Positions 36,498 through 45,194 of a stretch of DNA of 47,590 bases are shown one piece after another. Source of the DNA: a bacterium (lineage in GTDB: Bacteria > Patescibacteriota > Andersenbacteria > UBA10190); NCBI GenBank assembly GCA_027624555.1, contig JAQBWN010000005.1, positions 1 through 47,590 of the forward strand, written 5' to 3'. The position numbers and the translations under genes were made by a program. The notes under the pieces were generated by a model that saw only the letters and a list, made by a program, of their open reading frames with translations, searched no databases and was not told the origin of the DNA. Every line of letters starts with the position of its first letter. Position 1 is the first letter of the stretch.

Positions 36498-36912
36498 ATG
36501 GGACTTTTATCGTCACTCTTTTTTGGGGAAGGGAAGAAAAAAAGAAGAGCGCATGAAGCGTGCTGCTCAGGGGCAGGGGGTTGTTGGAAATATTCTCGGT
36601 ACTAGCCCGTATATGAAACAATGGGGTAGAGAAAAGCGTGAAATTATGGAACAATATGACAAAAAAGAGATATCAATTAGGAAACAGCTGAGACGGGAAG
36701 ATATAGACATTGCGCGGGGGCTTGCGAAGGATCGGGGTCGGTACCAGCGGAAGATGGGTCCTGAAAAGGGTGAAAAATATTAAGGAGAACATGAACGGGA
36801 TGAGTGGCGAAAAATCCAACGCGAACGTGACAGAGAACTTGTTATAAGAGAGTTGGAAAGAAACGAAGCCATCCGAAATATTCAAAAAAATATAAAACAG
36901 TGGAAGGAGTGA
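36498..36912 (+). pseudogene. Small basic coiled-coil-like gene split by a frameshift and an in-frame TAA
   Basis: MGLLSSLFFGEG.. (ATG 36498) continues only by frame change into ..GKGRKKEERMKRAAQGQGVVGNILG..GEKY*GEHERDEWRKIQRERDRELVIRELERNEAIRNIQKNIKQWKE*. Confidence 0.5.
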
Positions 36913-36916
36913 TTAG

Positions 36917-36955
36917 CTTGTAGCTTCGTTAGCTTCACTAGCTTCGTTAGCTTAT
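36917..36955. repeat. CGTTAGCTT minisatellite, second copy
   Basis: GTAGCTT-CGTTAGCTT-CACTAGCTT-CGTTAGCTT, same unit order as part of the 18.6 kb array. Confidence 0.8.
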
Positions 36956-36975
36956 TTGATATAGTCTTATTTTAT

Positions 36976-38289
36976 ATGAAATCTGCAGTATCTATGGACA
37001 CAATTGTAAATCTCGCCAAGCGGCGTGGTTTTGTATTTGCCGGGTCTGAGATATACGGCGGGCTTGCGAATAGCTGGGACTACGGCCCACTTGGTGTTGA
37101 GCTTAAAAACAATATAAAACAGGCTTGGTGGAAGAAATTTGTGACATCCCGTCTCGATATGGTTGGTATAGATGGCGCTCTTATTATGAATCCCAAAGTG
37201 TGGGAAGCAAGTGGCCACGTGGCAACGTTTACGGATCCGCTTGTGGAATGCAAAAGTTGTCATGAAAGATATAGATCAGATCAAATAGATGTAGCAAAGC
37301 CGTGCCAAAAATGTGGCAATAAAGGGACGTTTACAGAGCCGGCTGCATTTAATTTAATGTTGAAAACATTTTTAGGGCCCAAAGAAGACGCAACTGCTGC
37401 TGCATATATGCGTCCGGAAACGGCTCAGGCGATGTTTGTGGATTTTAATCAAGTGCTTACAAGTAGCCGGAAGCGCGTACCATTTGGTATTGCTCAAATT
37501 GGTCACGCGTTTAGAAACGAAATTACTCCGGGCAACTTTATTTTTCGTACAAGAGAGTTTGATATTATGGAGTTTGAATATTTTGTACATGTTAATGAAT
37601 GGGAAAAGCATTTTGCGTATTGGTTGGAACAGATGCATGAGTGGATTGCAGAGTGCGGAATAGATGCAGAAAAATCACATGATTTAGAAGTTTCCGCAGA
37701 AGACAGGGCGCATTATTCCAAGAGGACGGTAGATATTGAATTTGATTTTCCGTTCGGTCGCAAAGAATTATATGGACTCGCGTACAGGGGCGATTTTGAT
37801 TTAAAAAATCATAGCCAACATTCTGGAAAGGAACTTGTATACACAGACCCTATTACAAACGAAAAATATATTCCCCATGTTATAGAACCTACGTTTGGGC
37901 TTGATAGAACGTTTTTAGCAGTATTGCTTTCGGCGTATGACGAAGAAATGGGCGAAGATGGTGAAAAACGTGTAGTACTTCGCCTGAAGCCGCATTTAGC
38001 CCCAGTTAAAGTCGCTATATTGCCGTTAATGAAAAAAGAAGAATTAGTACATATTGCGAAGCCGTTGGCGGAAAAATTAGCAAAGAACTTTGCCGTTGAA
38101 TATGACGAAACGCAATCTATCGGAAAGCGGTATAGAAGGCAAGATGAAATCGGAACGCCGTACTGCGTGACGGTGGATTATGATTCTTTGGAAGACAAAG
38201 CAGTTACCGTGCGCGAGCGAGACTCTATGAAACAGGAACGAATTTCACTTGAAAAATTACCGGAATATCTGAAAGAACGAGTGGGGTAG
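36976..38289 (+). CDS. glyS: Glycyl-tRNA synthetase, alpha2-type
   Basis: LAKRRGFVFAGSEIYGGLANSWDYGPLGVELKNNIKQAWW, ASGHVATFTDPLVECKSC, MRPETAQAMFVDF, PFGIAQIGHAFRNEITPGNFIFRTREFDIMEFEYF, EPTFGLDRTFLAVL. Confidence 0.95.
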   Translation: MKSAVSMDTIVNLAKRRGFVFAGSEIYGGLANSWDYGPLGVELKNNIKQAWWKKFVTSRLDMVGIDGALIMNPKVWEASGHVATFTDPLVECKSCHERYRSDQIDVAKPCQKCGNKGTFTEPAAFNLMLKTFLGPKEDATAAAYMRPETAQAMFVDFNQVLTSSRKRVPFGIAQIGHAFRNEITPGNFIFRTREFDIMEFEYFVHVNEWEKHFAYWLEQMHEWIAECGIDAEKSHDLEVSAEDRAHYSKRTVDIEFDFPFGRKELYGLAYRGDFDLKNHSQHSGKELVYTDPITNEKYIPHVIEPTFGLDRTFLAVLLSAYDEEMGEDGEKRVVLRLKPHLAPVKVAILPLMKKEELVHIAKPLAEKLAKNFAVEYDETQSIGKRYRRQDEIGTPYCVTVDYDSLEDKAVTVRERDSMKQERISLEKLPEYLKERVG

Positions 38290-38300
38290 CGATCGCAGCG

Positions 38301-38327
38301 TCTCCTCCCCTTTTCAAGGGGGAGAGG
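38301..38327. repeat. C-rich palindrome after the glyS stop
   Basis: TCTCCTCCCCTTTTCAAGGGGGAGAGG. Confidence 0.55.
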
Positions 38328-38378
38328 CTTTACGGGCGAATGCTTTTCTTTTTTGTACTTATTCTGTACTGTATCTGT

Positions 38379-39656
38379 ATGTCACAATTTCCACTCATAC
38401 AAAAAACATTAGTTTCGGGTCTTCGAACAATTATTATGCCACGGGAGCAAATGGCTTCCGCAACAATTTTAGTGTTAATAGGCGTAGGCTCTCGCTACGA
38501 AACGCCCAAGCAATCTGGGCTTTCGCATTTCTTAGAACATATGTTTTTTAAAGGAACAGAAAATCGCCCAACTACGAAAGAAATAGCAGAAGCAATTGAT
38601 AACGTGGGTGGAGAATTTAATGCATTTACTACAGAGGAGTTTACAGGATATTATGTAAAGGTTGCGGCTGAACATATTGAGCGAGGTGCAGATGTGGTCT
38701 CAGATATTTTGCTACGGCCACTGTTCCCGGTAGAAGAAATTGAACGCGAGCGCGGAGTTATTCAGGAAGAAATTAAAATGTATACAGACAATCCAATGCG
38801 CCATATTAACAATCTTTGGCAGAAAGTGATGTTTGGGGAGCATCCACTTGGAAAACGAGTAGATGGGTATAAAGAAACGGTGGCGGCACTCAAACGCAAA
38901 GATTTTCTTTCTTATGTTAAGTCACATTATCATACTGGTAATGCTATAGTAGTGGTTGCGGGGAATGTCGATGTAAAGAAAACTCATAAACTTTTGGCAA
39001 AGTTGTTCAGCCCGTTAGTTGTAGGGAATGAAACAATTCCAAAAAATGCTCCGAAGAGATTACCCGTACAAAAGTTTATACACGAATATCGAAAAGACTT
39101 GGACCAAACCCACATGATGGTTGGAGTACCAGGAATTGCAGCATCAGATCCTCGAAAATACCAAGCGGAACTTTTAGCAGCTATGTTAGGTGGCGGTATG
39201 AGCAGCAGATTATTTTTGAATGTTCGCGAACGCAATGGCTTGGCATATATGGTGCGTACATCTTCTGAGTCATATACGGATACCGGAAGTTTTGTAACCC
39301 AAACAGGCGTGCGGACAGAAAAAGCATTGGACGCGCTGAAGTTGATCTTGGAAGAATACGACCGCATTATGGAAGAGGTAGTTTCTGAAGAAGAACTGCA
39401 TAAAGTAAAGCAAATGGCACGAGGCAACAGCGTACTTGATTTGGAGGAAACAAACGCACTTGCACTGTTTGCCAGTGTGCAAGAATTAACAGAGCGCGAT
39501 GTGTTGACGCCAGATGAAATGATGAAAAAAATAGATGCCGTAACACCAGAAGATATTCAAAAACTCGCACGCGAATTGCTCCAGAAAGACAAGCGCGCAT
39601 TTGCTCTCCTTGGCCCTCAAAAGTCTTCTGCTACATTTGAGAAACTGCTAAGATAG
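38379..39656 (+). CDS. M16 family zinc peptidase
   Basis: SGLSHFLEHMFFKGTENRPT (HxxEH) and VGGEFNAFTTEEFTGYYVKV; start moved to 38379. Confidence 0.92.
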   Translation: MSQFPLIQKTLVSGLRTIIMPREQMASATILVLIGVGSRYETPKQSGLSHFLEHMFFKGTENRPTTKEIAEAIDNVGGEFNAFTTEEFTGYYVKVAAEHIERGADVVSDILLRPLFPVEEIERERGVIQEEIKMYTDNPMRHINNLWQKVMFGEHPLGKRVDGYKETVAALKRKDFLSYVKSHYHTGNAIVVVAGNVDVKKTHKLLAKLFSPLVVGNETIPKNAPKRLPVQKFIHEYRKDLDQTHMMVGVPGIAASDPRKYQAELLAAMLGGGMSSRLFLNVRERNGLAYMVRTSSESYTDTGSFVTQTGVRTEKALDALKLILEEYDRIMEEVVSEEELHKVKQMARGNSVLDLEETNALALFASVQELTERDVLTPDEMMKKIDAVTPEDIQKLARELLQKDKRAFALLGPQKSSATFEKLLR

Positions 39657-39673
39657 GTGTAGAATACATATAT

Positions 39674-40714
39674 ATGGCTAAGGGTACGCTTATAGATATT
39701 TCTTCGGCTACGATACTTCGCGTTATTTTGTTCGGCATCTTGTTTTGGTCACTTTTTGTATTGCGCGATGTTCTCCTGATGTTAATTGGGGCAGTTATTA
39801 TCGCATTTGCGATGGAGCCTTTGGCCCATAAGCTTCGGCAATATAATGTTCCTCGGGGAGTATCTGTTGTTGTTGTGTGTTTGTTTTTTGTTGGCGTTAT
39901 AGCCGTTGCCGTTACATTAATACTTCCGATACTCGCAGAGCAAACAATACAGCTTTCCTCCCAGCTTCCGGAAATGATACAAGGTCTTGAACAAAAATTT
40001 GGAGGATTGTTGGGGCTTAATTCTGAAGTACTAGCACCTCAACTGCAGCAGAATTTAAGTTCTTTCGGTAATAATTTAACAAACATAAGCAGTGTAGTAT
40101 TTCAGCAAACACGGTCAATTTTTTCTGGTGTTCTTTCGCTTATGTTAGTATTTATTATTGCATTTTATTTAGTAATAGAAGAAGACGCACTTAAAAAACT
40201 GTTTCGATTTATTATACCTAGTCACCATATGGCATATGTCGAACTGATGATAGATAGGATTCAGACAAAGCTTGGTAGGTGGGTGCTTGCTCAAATGTTT
40301 CTTGGGTTAGTTGTGGGGCTAGCCGTTGGTATAGGGCTTTGGGCTATTGGGGTGAAATATGCGCTTGCACTCGGACTTATTGCTGGCCTTCTTGAGGTGT
40401 TTCCTGTTATTGGACCAATAATTTCAGGAGCCCTTGGTGTTTTTATCGCGCTTTCTCAGTCGGTAATACTCGGAGTTTTTGCGTTGGTGTTGTACATCAT
40501 TATTCAGCAAACGGAAAATCATGTTCTTATTCCAAGTATTATGCGCAAAGCAACGGGGTTAAATCCACTGGTTACGTTAATTGCAGTGTTACTGGGTGGG
40601 CGGCTTGCGGGACTAACCGGAGTAATACTTTCTGTTCCTGTTGCAACAATTATTAGTATTATACTTGCAGATTTTTTCTCTACTTCAACCGGAGATGATG
40701 AACTTGCAGGGTAA
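39674..40714 (+). CDS. AI-2E family transporter (PerM-like permease)
   Basis: Multiple TM, FRFIIPSHHMAYVELMIDRIQTKLGRWVLAQMFLGLVVG, EVFPVIGPIISG, NHVLIPSIMRKATGLNPLVTLIAVLLGGRLAGLTGVILSVPVAT. Confidence 0.9.
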   Translation: MAKGTLIDISSATILRVILFGILFWSLFVLRDVLLMLIGAVIIAFAMEPLAHKLRQYNVPRGVSVVVVCLFFVGVIAVAVTLILPILAEQTIQLSSQLPEMIQGLEQKFGGLLGLNSEVLAPQLQQNLSSFGNNLTNISSVVFQQTRSIFSGVLSLMLVFIIAFYLVIEEDALKKLFRFIIPSHHMAYVELMIDRIQTKLGRWVLAQMFLGLVVGLAVGIGLWAIGVKYALALGLIAGLLEVFPVIGPIISGALGVFIALSQSVILGVFALVLYIIIQQTENHVLIPSIMRKATGLNPLVTLIAVLLGGRLAGLTGVILSVPVATIISIILADFFSTSTGDDELAG

Positions 40715-40742
40715 CAATTTTTAACTTTTAGTATTTTTTGAT

Positions 40743-41282
40743 ATGAATGTATGGCACGACGTTTCGTACGGGGAGAATATGCCCGAAGAAGTAAATGTAA
40801 TTATTGAGATTCCGACAGGGTCACAAAACAAATATGAAATAGACAAAGACTCTGGGCTTCTCAAGCTAGACCGCGTTTTGTATTCTCCTTTTCATTATCC
40901 TGGTGATTATGGATTTATTCCACAAACGCTTGGGCAGGATAACGACCCCTTGGATGGGCTGGTGCTGGTAAACTTTCCTACATACCCGCTTACCCTGATA
41001 TCTGTTCGCCCTATTGGTGTACTCCGCATGGTAGATGGCGGCGAAGGCGACGAGAAGATTTTATGTGTGCCGGTAGATGATGTGCGGCACAGCGGTGCAA
41101 ATAAGTTATCGGACATACCCCAAGCAGTACAAGACGAAATTGCTCATTTCTTCCAAACATATAAGCAGTTAGAAAAAAAGTCAGTAGAAATAAACGGATG
41201 GGGAGATGCCGATGAGGCGAAGCAGATTATTCGAGACGGGGTTGCTCGGTATCAGGAAAAGTTTAGCGCAAAGAAAGCGTAA
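40743..41282 (+). CDS. ppa: Inorganic pyrophosphatase
   Basis: VIIEIPTGSQNKYEIDKDSGLLKLDRVLYSPFHYPGDYGFIPQTLGQDNDPLDGLVL, RPIGVLRMVDGGEGDEKILCVP. Confidence 0.96.
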   Translation: MNVWHDVSYGENMPEEVNVIIEIPTGSQNKYEIDKDSGLLKLDRVLYSPFHYPGDYGFIPQTLGQDNDPLDGLVLVNFPTYPLTLISVRPIGVLRMVDGGEGDEKILCVPVDDVRHSGANKLSDIPQAVQDEIAHFFQTYKQLEKKSVEINGWGDADEAKQIIRDGVARYQEKFSAKKA

Positions 41283-41715
41283 GAATAATTGCGATAGAAC
41301 AAAAAACAATTTGCCAAAGCCCTCCAACGAGCGGGCTTGGCGTTTCCCGTTGAATGATTTCATGAAAGTGAAATATTGCTTGAATGCTTTTTGGCGACCG
41401 CTTTTGCCTATTTTTTCCCATAAAACTCCATGCTGCATGCAATATATCTGGCGCATTGCCCCCTGCAATTGCGACAAGTATAGGAATAGCAAATAGTGAG
41501 TTATCTAGAATAATATAGCTTGCAACTAATCCAGAAACTACATCCAGGCTAACAAGAAAAAACGGATACCGCTTAAAGTGGTGCGGGTAAATATTCCAGT
41601 GCAAAAACATATCAGATACCAAATGCATTAAAAATGCACCTAAAAATATGACAAATACATTCGTGAAAGCAAACCCAAACGGCAGGCTTATAATAGTATG
41701 CGAAAACGATAGCAT
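41263..41715 (-). CDS. Hypothetical multi-TM membrane protein
   Basis: MLSFSHTIISLPFGFAFTNVFVIFLGAFLMHLVSDMFLHWNIYPHHF; start moved from 41898; overlaps the end of ppa antisense. Confidence 0.65.
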   Translation of the reverse strand: MLSFSHTIISLPFGFAFTNVFVIFLGAFLMHLVSDMFLHWNIYPHHFKRYPFFLVSLDVVSGLVASYIILDNSLFAIPILVAIAGGNAPDILHAAWSFMGKNRQKRSPKSIQAIFHFHEIIQRETPSPLVGGLWQIVFCSIAIILTLSLR

Positions 41716-41745
41716 ATACGGGAAGTATATCGTATTATTCTTTTT

Positions 41746-42582
41746 ATGATAGATAGTCACGCGCATATATTGGCACAGCAGTTTGATTCTGATCGGGAAG
41801 CGCTGATTTCTTCTGCCAAAAAAAGTGGTCTTGTCTGGATAGAAGTTGGAACTGATGTTTTGGGAAGTAAACATGCAGTTGCGTTGGCCGAGCAACATGC
41901 AAATATATTTTCATCCGTCGGCGTGCACCCGGATGATATTGCAAATATTCAAGAAGACGATTGGAATACACTCGAGGGGCTCGCGGGTAATAAAAAAGTC
42001 TGTGCAATAGGGGAAATAGGTTTTGATACGTATAGAGACGGAACTATTGCGGAACAAGAGCCAGTGCTTCGACGGTTTATTAATCTTGCACAAAAAACAA
42101 ACAAGCCAGTTATATTCCATGTGCGAAGTAAGTCTGCGAGTGGCGCGTCTGCCTCCTCAACACCAGGTGTTGGCGCGTTAACACCTGGTGTTTTCCCGGC
42201 AGACGCTCATGCTGAATTACTTCGCGTTCTTGCTTCCTACCCAACATCAGAATTACCACCGGGCGTTATCCACACATTCAGCGGAACGCAAGAACAAGCG
42301 GAGCAATACATCTCCCTTGGTATGATGATTTCTTTTTCTGGAGTTATTACATTTAAAAACGCGGGGGAGCTTCGCGAAATAGCAAAAAACATTCCACTTG
42401 AGTCTATGGTAGTTGAAACAGATTGCCCGTTTCTCACACCAGAACCGTTCAGGGGGAAACGTAACGAACCTAGCTTTGTTCGCTATGTTATAGCTCGCAT
42501 TGCAGAAATCCGAGGAGTTTCATTTGAAGAAATAGAACAAGCAACGCATCAGAATGCAAAAAAACTATTTGCACTTGACTAG
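41746..42582 (+). CDS. tatD: TatD family metal-dependent hydrolase
   Basis: MIDSHAHILAQQF, AIGEIGFDTY, KPVIFHVRS, VIHTFSGTQEQAEQYISLG, MVVETDCPFLTPEPFRGKRNEPSFV. Confidence 0.9.
   Translation: MIDSHAHILAQQFDSDREALISSAKKSGLVWIEVGTDVLGSKHAVALAEQHANIFSSVGVHPDDIANIQEDDWNTLEGLAGNKKVCAIGEIGFDTYRDGTIAEQEPVLRRFINLAQKTNKPVIFHVRSKSASGASASSTPGVGALTPGVFPADAHAELLRVLASYPTSELPPGVIHTFSGTQEQAEQYISLGMMISFSGVITFKNAGELREIAKNIPLESMVVETDCPFLTPEPFRGKRNEPSFVRYVIARIAEIRGVSFEEIEQATHQNAKKLFALD
42145..42206. repeat. 62-bp nested palindrome embedded in frame in tatD
   Basis: GCGTCTGCC..AACACCAGGTGTT..AACACCTGGTGTT..GGCAGACGC; outer 9-bp and inner 13-bp arms are perfect inverted repeats. Confidence 0.92.
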
Positions 42583-42647
42583 ATACATTATAGGACTATA
42601 TTTATTTTGTCAGGTTTCTTTGACAAAGTTTGGTAAAGGGGTTAAGC

Positions 42648-42773
42648 ATGAGTGTGATTGCCCTTGGTGTGCGGGCCGTAAAGGCCTTGGGACGACGGAG
42701 AAAACGTCAAAAAAGGTTTAAGCAAAAGTTCCGTCCGCCTCCTGATTACCCAAGAAAGGCAAAAAACACGTAG
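42648..42773 (+). CDS. 41-aa strongly basic small protein
   Basis: AAAGGGG upstream of ATG; MSVIALGVRAVKALGRRRKRQKRFKQKFRPPPDYPRKAKNT; followed by a strong terminator. Not in the ORF track. Confidence 0.5.
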   Translation: MSVIALGVRAVKALGRRRKRQKRFKQKFRPPPDYPRKAKNT

Positions 42774-42797
42774 TACTTTTTCGTAGTAAGCTGTCAT

Positions 42798-42836
42798 ATG
42801 CCGTGGTAGATAGTACATCTACTACGGCATTTTTTA
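42798..42836 (+). terminator. Rho-independent terminator
   Basis: ATGCCGTGGTAGAT-AGTAC-ATCTACTACGGCAT-TTTTT; 14-bp stem with one G-U. Confidence 0.92.
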
Positions 42837-42854
42837 TTCTGGTATACTGCGTAT

Positions 42855-45194
42855 ATGTCAGATACACCCTACAATCACGCAGAAATTGAAAAGAAATGGC
42901 AAAAAAGGTGGTCTGACGAAGGTGTGTTTACCACCCCCGACATTCCCACAAAGAAAAAATGTTATGTGCTCGACATGTTCCCATACCCTTCTGGTGAAGG
43001 GCTTCATGTAGGTCATCCAAAGGGGTATATAGCAACGGATATTTATTCACGCATGAAGATGATGCAGGGGTACGACGTACTTCACCCTATGGGATGGGAT
43101 GCGTTTGGGTTACCCGCAGAAAATTATGCCATAAAAAATAAAGTGCATCCGAGTATTGCGGTAGAAAAGAATATCGCACGGTTTAAAGAACAGCTTTCCA
43201 AAATTGGCTTCACGTATGATTGGGGCAGAGAACTAAATACTACAAATCCAGAATATTATAAATGGACACAATGGATATTTTTGCAGTTATATAAAAAGGG
43301 TTTGGCGTATGAAAGTTTTGAACCGATTAATTGGTGTCCGTCTTGCCAAACTGGGCTTGCAAATGAAGACCTGGAGGGCGGGCTTTGTGAGCGATGCGGA
43401 TCGGTGGTAGAAAAACGTCCCATGAGGCAGTGGGTATTAAAAATTACAGACTATGCTGAGAAACTGCTAGACGGATTAGAAAGCCTCCCTTGGCCGAAGT
43501 CTATAAAGATGAGTCAAAAGAATTGGATAGGAAAAAGTGAGGGAGCTGAAATTAGGTTCGACCTGATTCTCCCACCCCCTCTAGCTCCCCCTCGGGCAGG
43601 GGGAGAAAACGCTGTTGACGTTTTTACGACTCGTCCTGATACGCTATTTGGGGTGACGTATCTTGTGTTGGCACCAGAACATATATTAATTCCTGATTTA
43701 TTATCGCGTGCTGAAAATTCTGAAGAAATAAAAAAATATATTCAGAAAGCTGCTAAAAAAACTGAAATAGATAGAACGTCTGAGAGCAAAGAAAAAACGG
43801 GAGTTGAACTAAAAGGGGTTATGGCGGTGAACCCAGCAACAGGAGAAAAAATCCCAGTATGGGTTGCGGATTATGTTCTTGCACATTATGGAACTGGGGC
43901 AATTATGGGTGTGCCTGCATACGATGAAAGAGACAAGCAGTTTGCGGAGAAATTCTCACTACCGATTGTAGAAGTAACTCCCGAGCAAGCAAAGCAAACG
44001 GAACATTTTGGACAAAAGAAAACGCAGTATAAGCTTCGCGATTGGGTATTTTCTCGTCAACGATATTGGGGAGAGCCTATTCCTATTATCCATTGTGAAA
44101 AATGTGGTATAGTTCCAGTTCCAGAAGACCAGCTGCCGGTGTTATTGCCAGAAGTTGAACATTATGAGCCAACCGGAACAGGTGAGTCTCCACTTGCAGC
44201 TATTCCAGATTTTGTAAATACGACGTGCCCGCAATGTTCAGGCGCTGCAACGCGCGAGACAAACACCATGCCCCAATGGGCGGGTTCTAGTTGGTATTAC
44301 TTACGGTTTATTGATCCCAAAAATTCCGAGCAGTTTGTTGATAGCGAAAAAGAAAAAGCATGGATGAATGTTGATTTATATGTAGGCGGTGCAGAACACG
44401 CAACCAGGCACTTAATATATGCCAGATTTTGGCACATTGTGTTGCATGAGCTTGGACTCGTGAGCACACCAGAGCCATTTGAACGTCTTGAGCACGTAGG
44501 GCTAATACTGGCAGAAGATGGGCGCAAGATGAGTAAGCGATGGGGAAATGTCATAAATCCAGACGATGTTGTTCAGAAATTTGGCGCAGATACGCTTAGG
44601 ATATACGAAATGTTTATGGGGCCGTTTAATCAATCTACTCAGTGGAGTACTGCGAGTATTTCTGGCCCAAGAAGATTTATTGAACGAGTGTGGAAAATAC
44701 AACAAAAAACAGGAGAACACACCGACTCACCGGAAGTCTTATCTTCTCTTCACCAGACGATTTCCCGGGTAAGTGAAGATACGCAGAATTTCCGGTTTAA
44801 TACGGCAATTGCAGGAATGATGGAATTATTAAATCTTTTGGAAAAAGAGAAACATATTTCGAAGCACACATTTGAAACATTTTTGTTATTACTTGCGCCG
44901 TATACTCCGCATGTATGTGAAGAACTATGGGAACGACTTGGGAAGACAGGCATGATTTCACGCCACGAATGGCCATTGTATGATGCAGGTCTTGCTGTAG
45001 AAAAAACAGTCAGCATCGCCATCCAGGTAAACGGAAAAGTTCGGGGGGAGTTAGTAGTGGCTCCAGGAGTTTTACAAGAAGAAGTTGAAGCGCTCGCGAA
45101 GAACCTTGATAATGTTTCGAAGCATATTTCTGGAAAAGAAATTCGCAAAGTGATTTTCGTGCCCGGCAAGCTGATAAGTTTCGTATGCGCATAA
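42855..45194 (+). CDS. leuS: Leucyl-tRNA synthetase
   Basis: MFPYPSGEGLHVGHPKGYIATDIYSRM, GWDAFGLPAENYAI, VFTTRPDTLFGVTYLVLAPEH, DWVFSRQRYWGEPIPI, GRKMSKRWGNVINPDDVV. Confidence 0.97.
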   Translation: MSDTPYNHAEIEKKWQKRWSDEGVFTTPDIPTKKKCYVLDMFPYPSGEGLHVGHPKGYIATDIYSRMKMMQGYDVLHPMGWDAFGLPAENYAIKNKVHPSIAVEKNIARFKEQLSKIGFTYDWGRELNTTNPEYYKWTQWIFLQLYKKGLAYESFEPINWCPSCQTGLANEDLEGGLCERCGSVVEKRPMRQWVLKITDYAEKLLDGLESLPWPKSIKMSQKNWIGKSEGAEIRFDLILPPPLAPPRAGGENAVDVFTTRPDTLFGVTYLVLAPEHILIPDLLSRAENSEEIKKYIQKAAKKTEIDRTSESKEKTGVELKGVMAVNPATGEKIPVWVADYVLAHYGTGAIMGVPAYDERDKQFAEKFSLPIVEVTPEQAKQTEHFGQKKTQYKLRDWVFSRQRYWGEPIPIIHCEKCGIVPVPEDQLPVLLPEVEHYEPTGTGESPLAAIPDFVNTTCPQCSGAATRETNTMPQWAGSSWYYLRFIDPKNSEQFVDSEKEKAWMNVDLYVGGAEHATRHLIYARFWHIVLHELGLVSTPEPFERLEHVGLILAEDGRKMSKRWGNVINPDDVVQKFGADTLRIYEMFMGPFNQSTQWSTASISGPRRFIERVWKIQQKTGEHTDSPEVLSSLHQTISRVSEDTQNFRFNTAIAGMMELLNLLEKEKHISKHTFETFLLLLAPYTPHVCEELWERLGKTGMISRHEWPLYDAGLAVEKTVSIAIQVNGKVRGELVVAPGVLQEEVEALAKNLDNVSKHISGKEIRKVIFVPGKLISFVCA
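43566..43609. repeat. C-rich palindromic element embedded in frame in leuS (CP1 region)
   Basis: TTCTCCCACCCCCTCTAGCTCCCCCTCGGGCAGGGGGAGAA; core CTCCCCCT-cgggc-AGGGGGAG; translated ILPPPLAPPRAGGENA just before VDVFTTRPDT. Confidence 0.85.
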
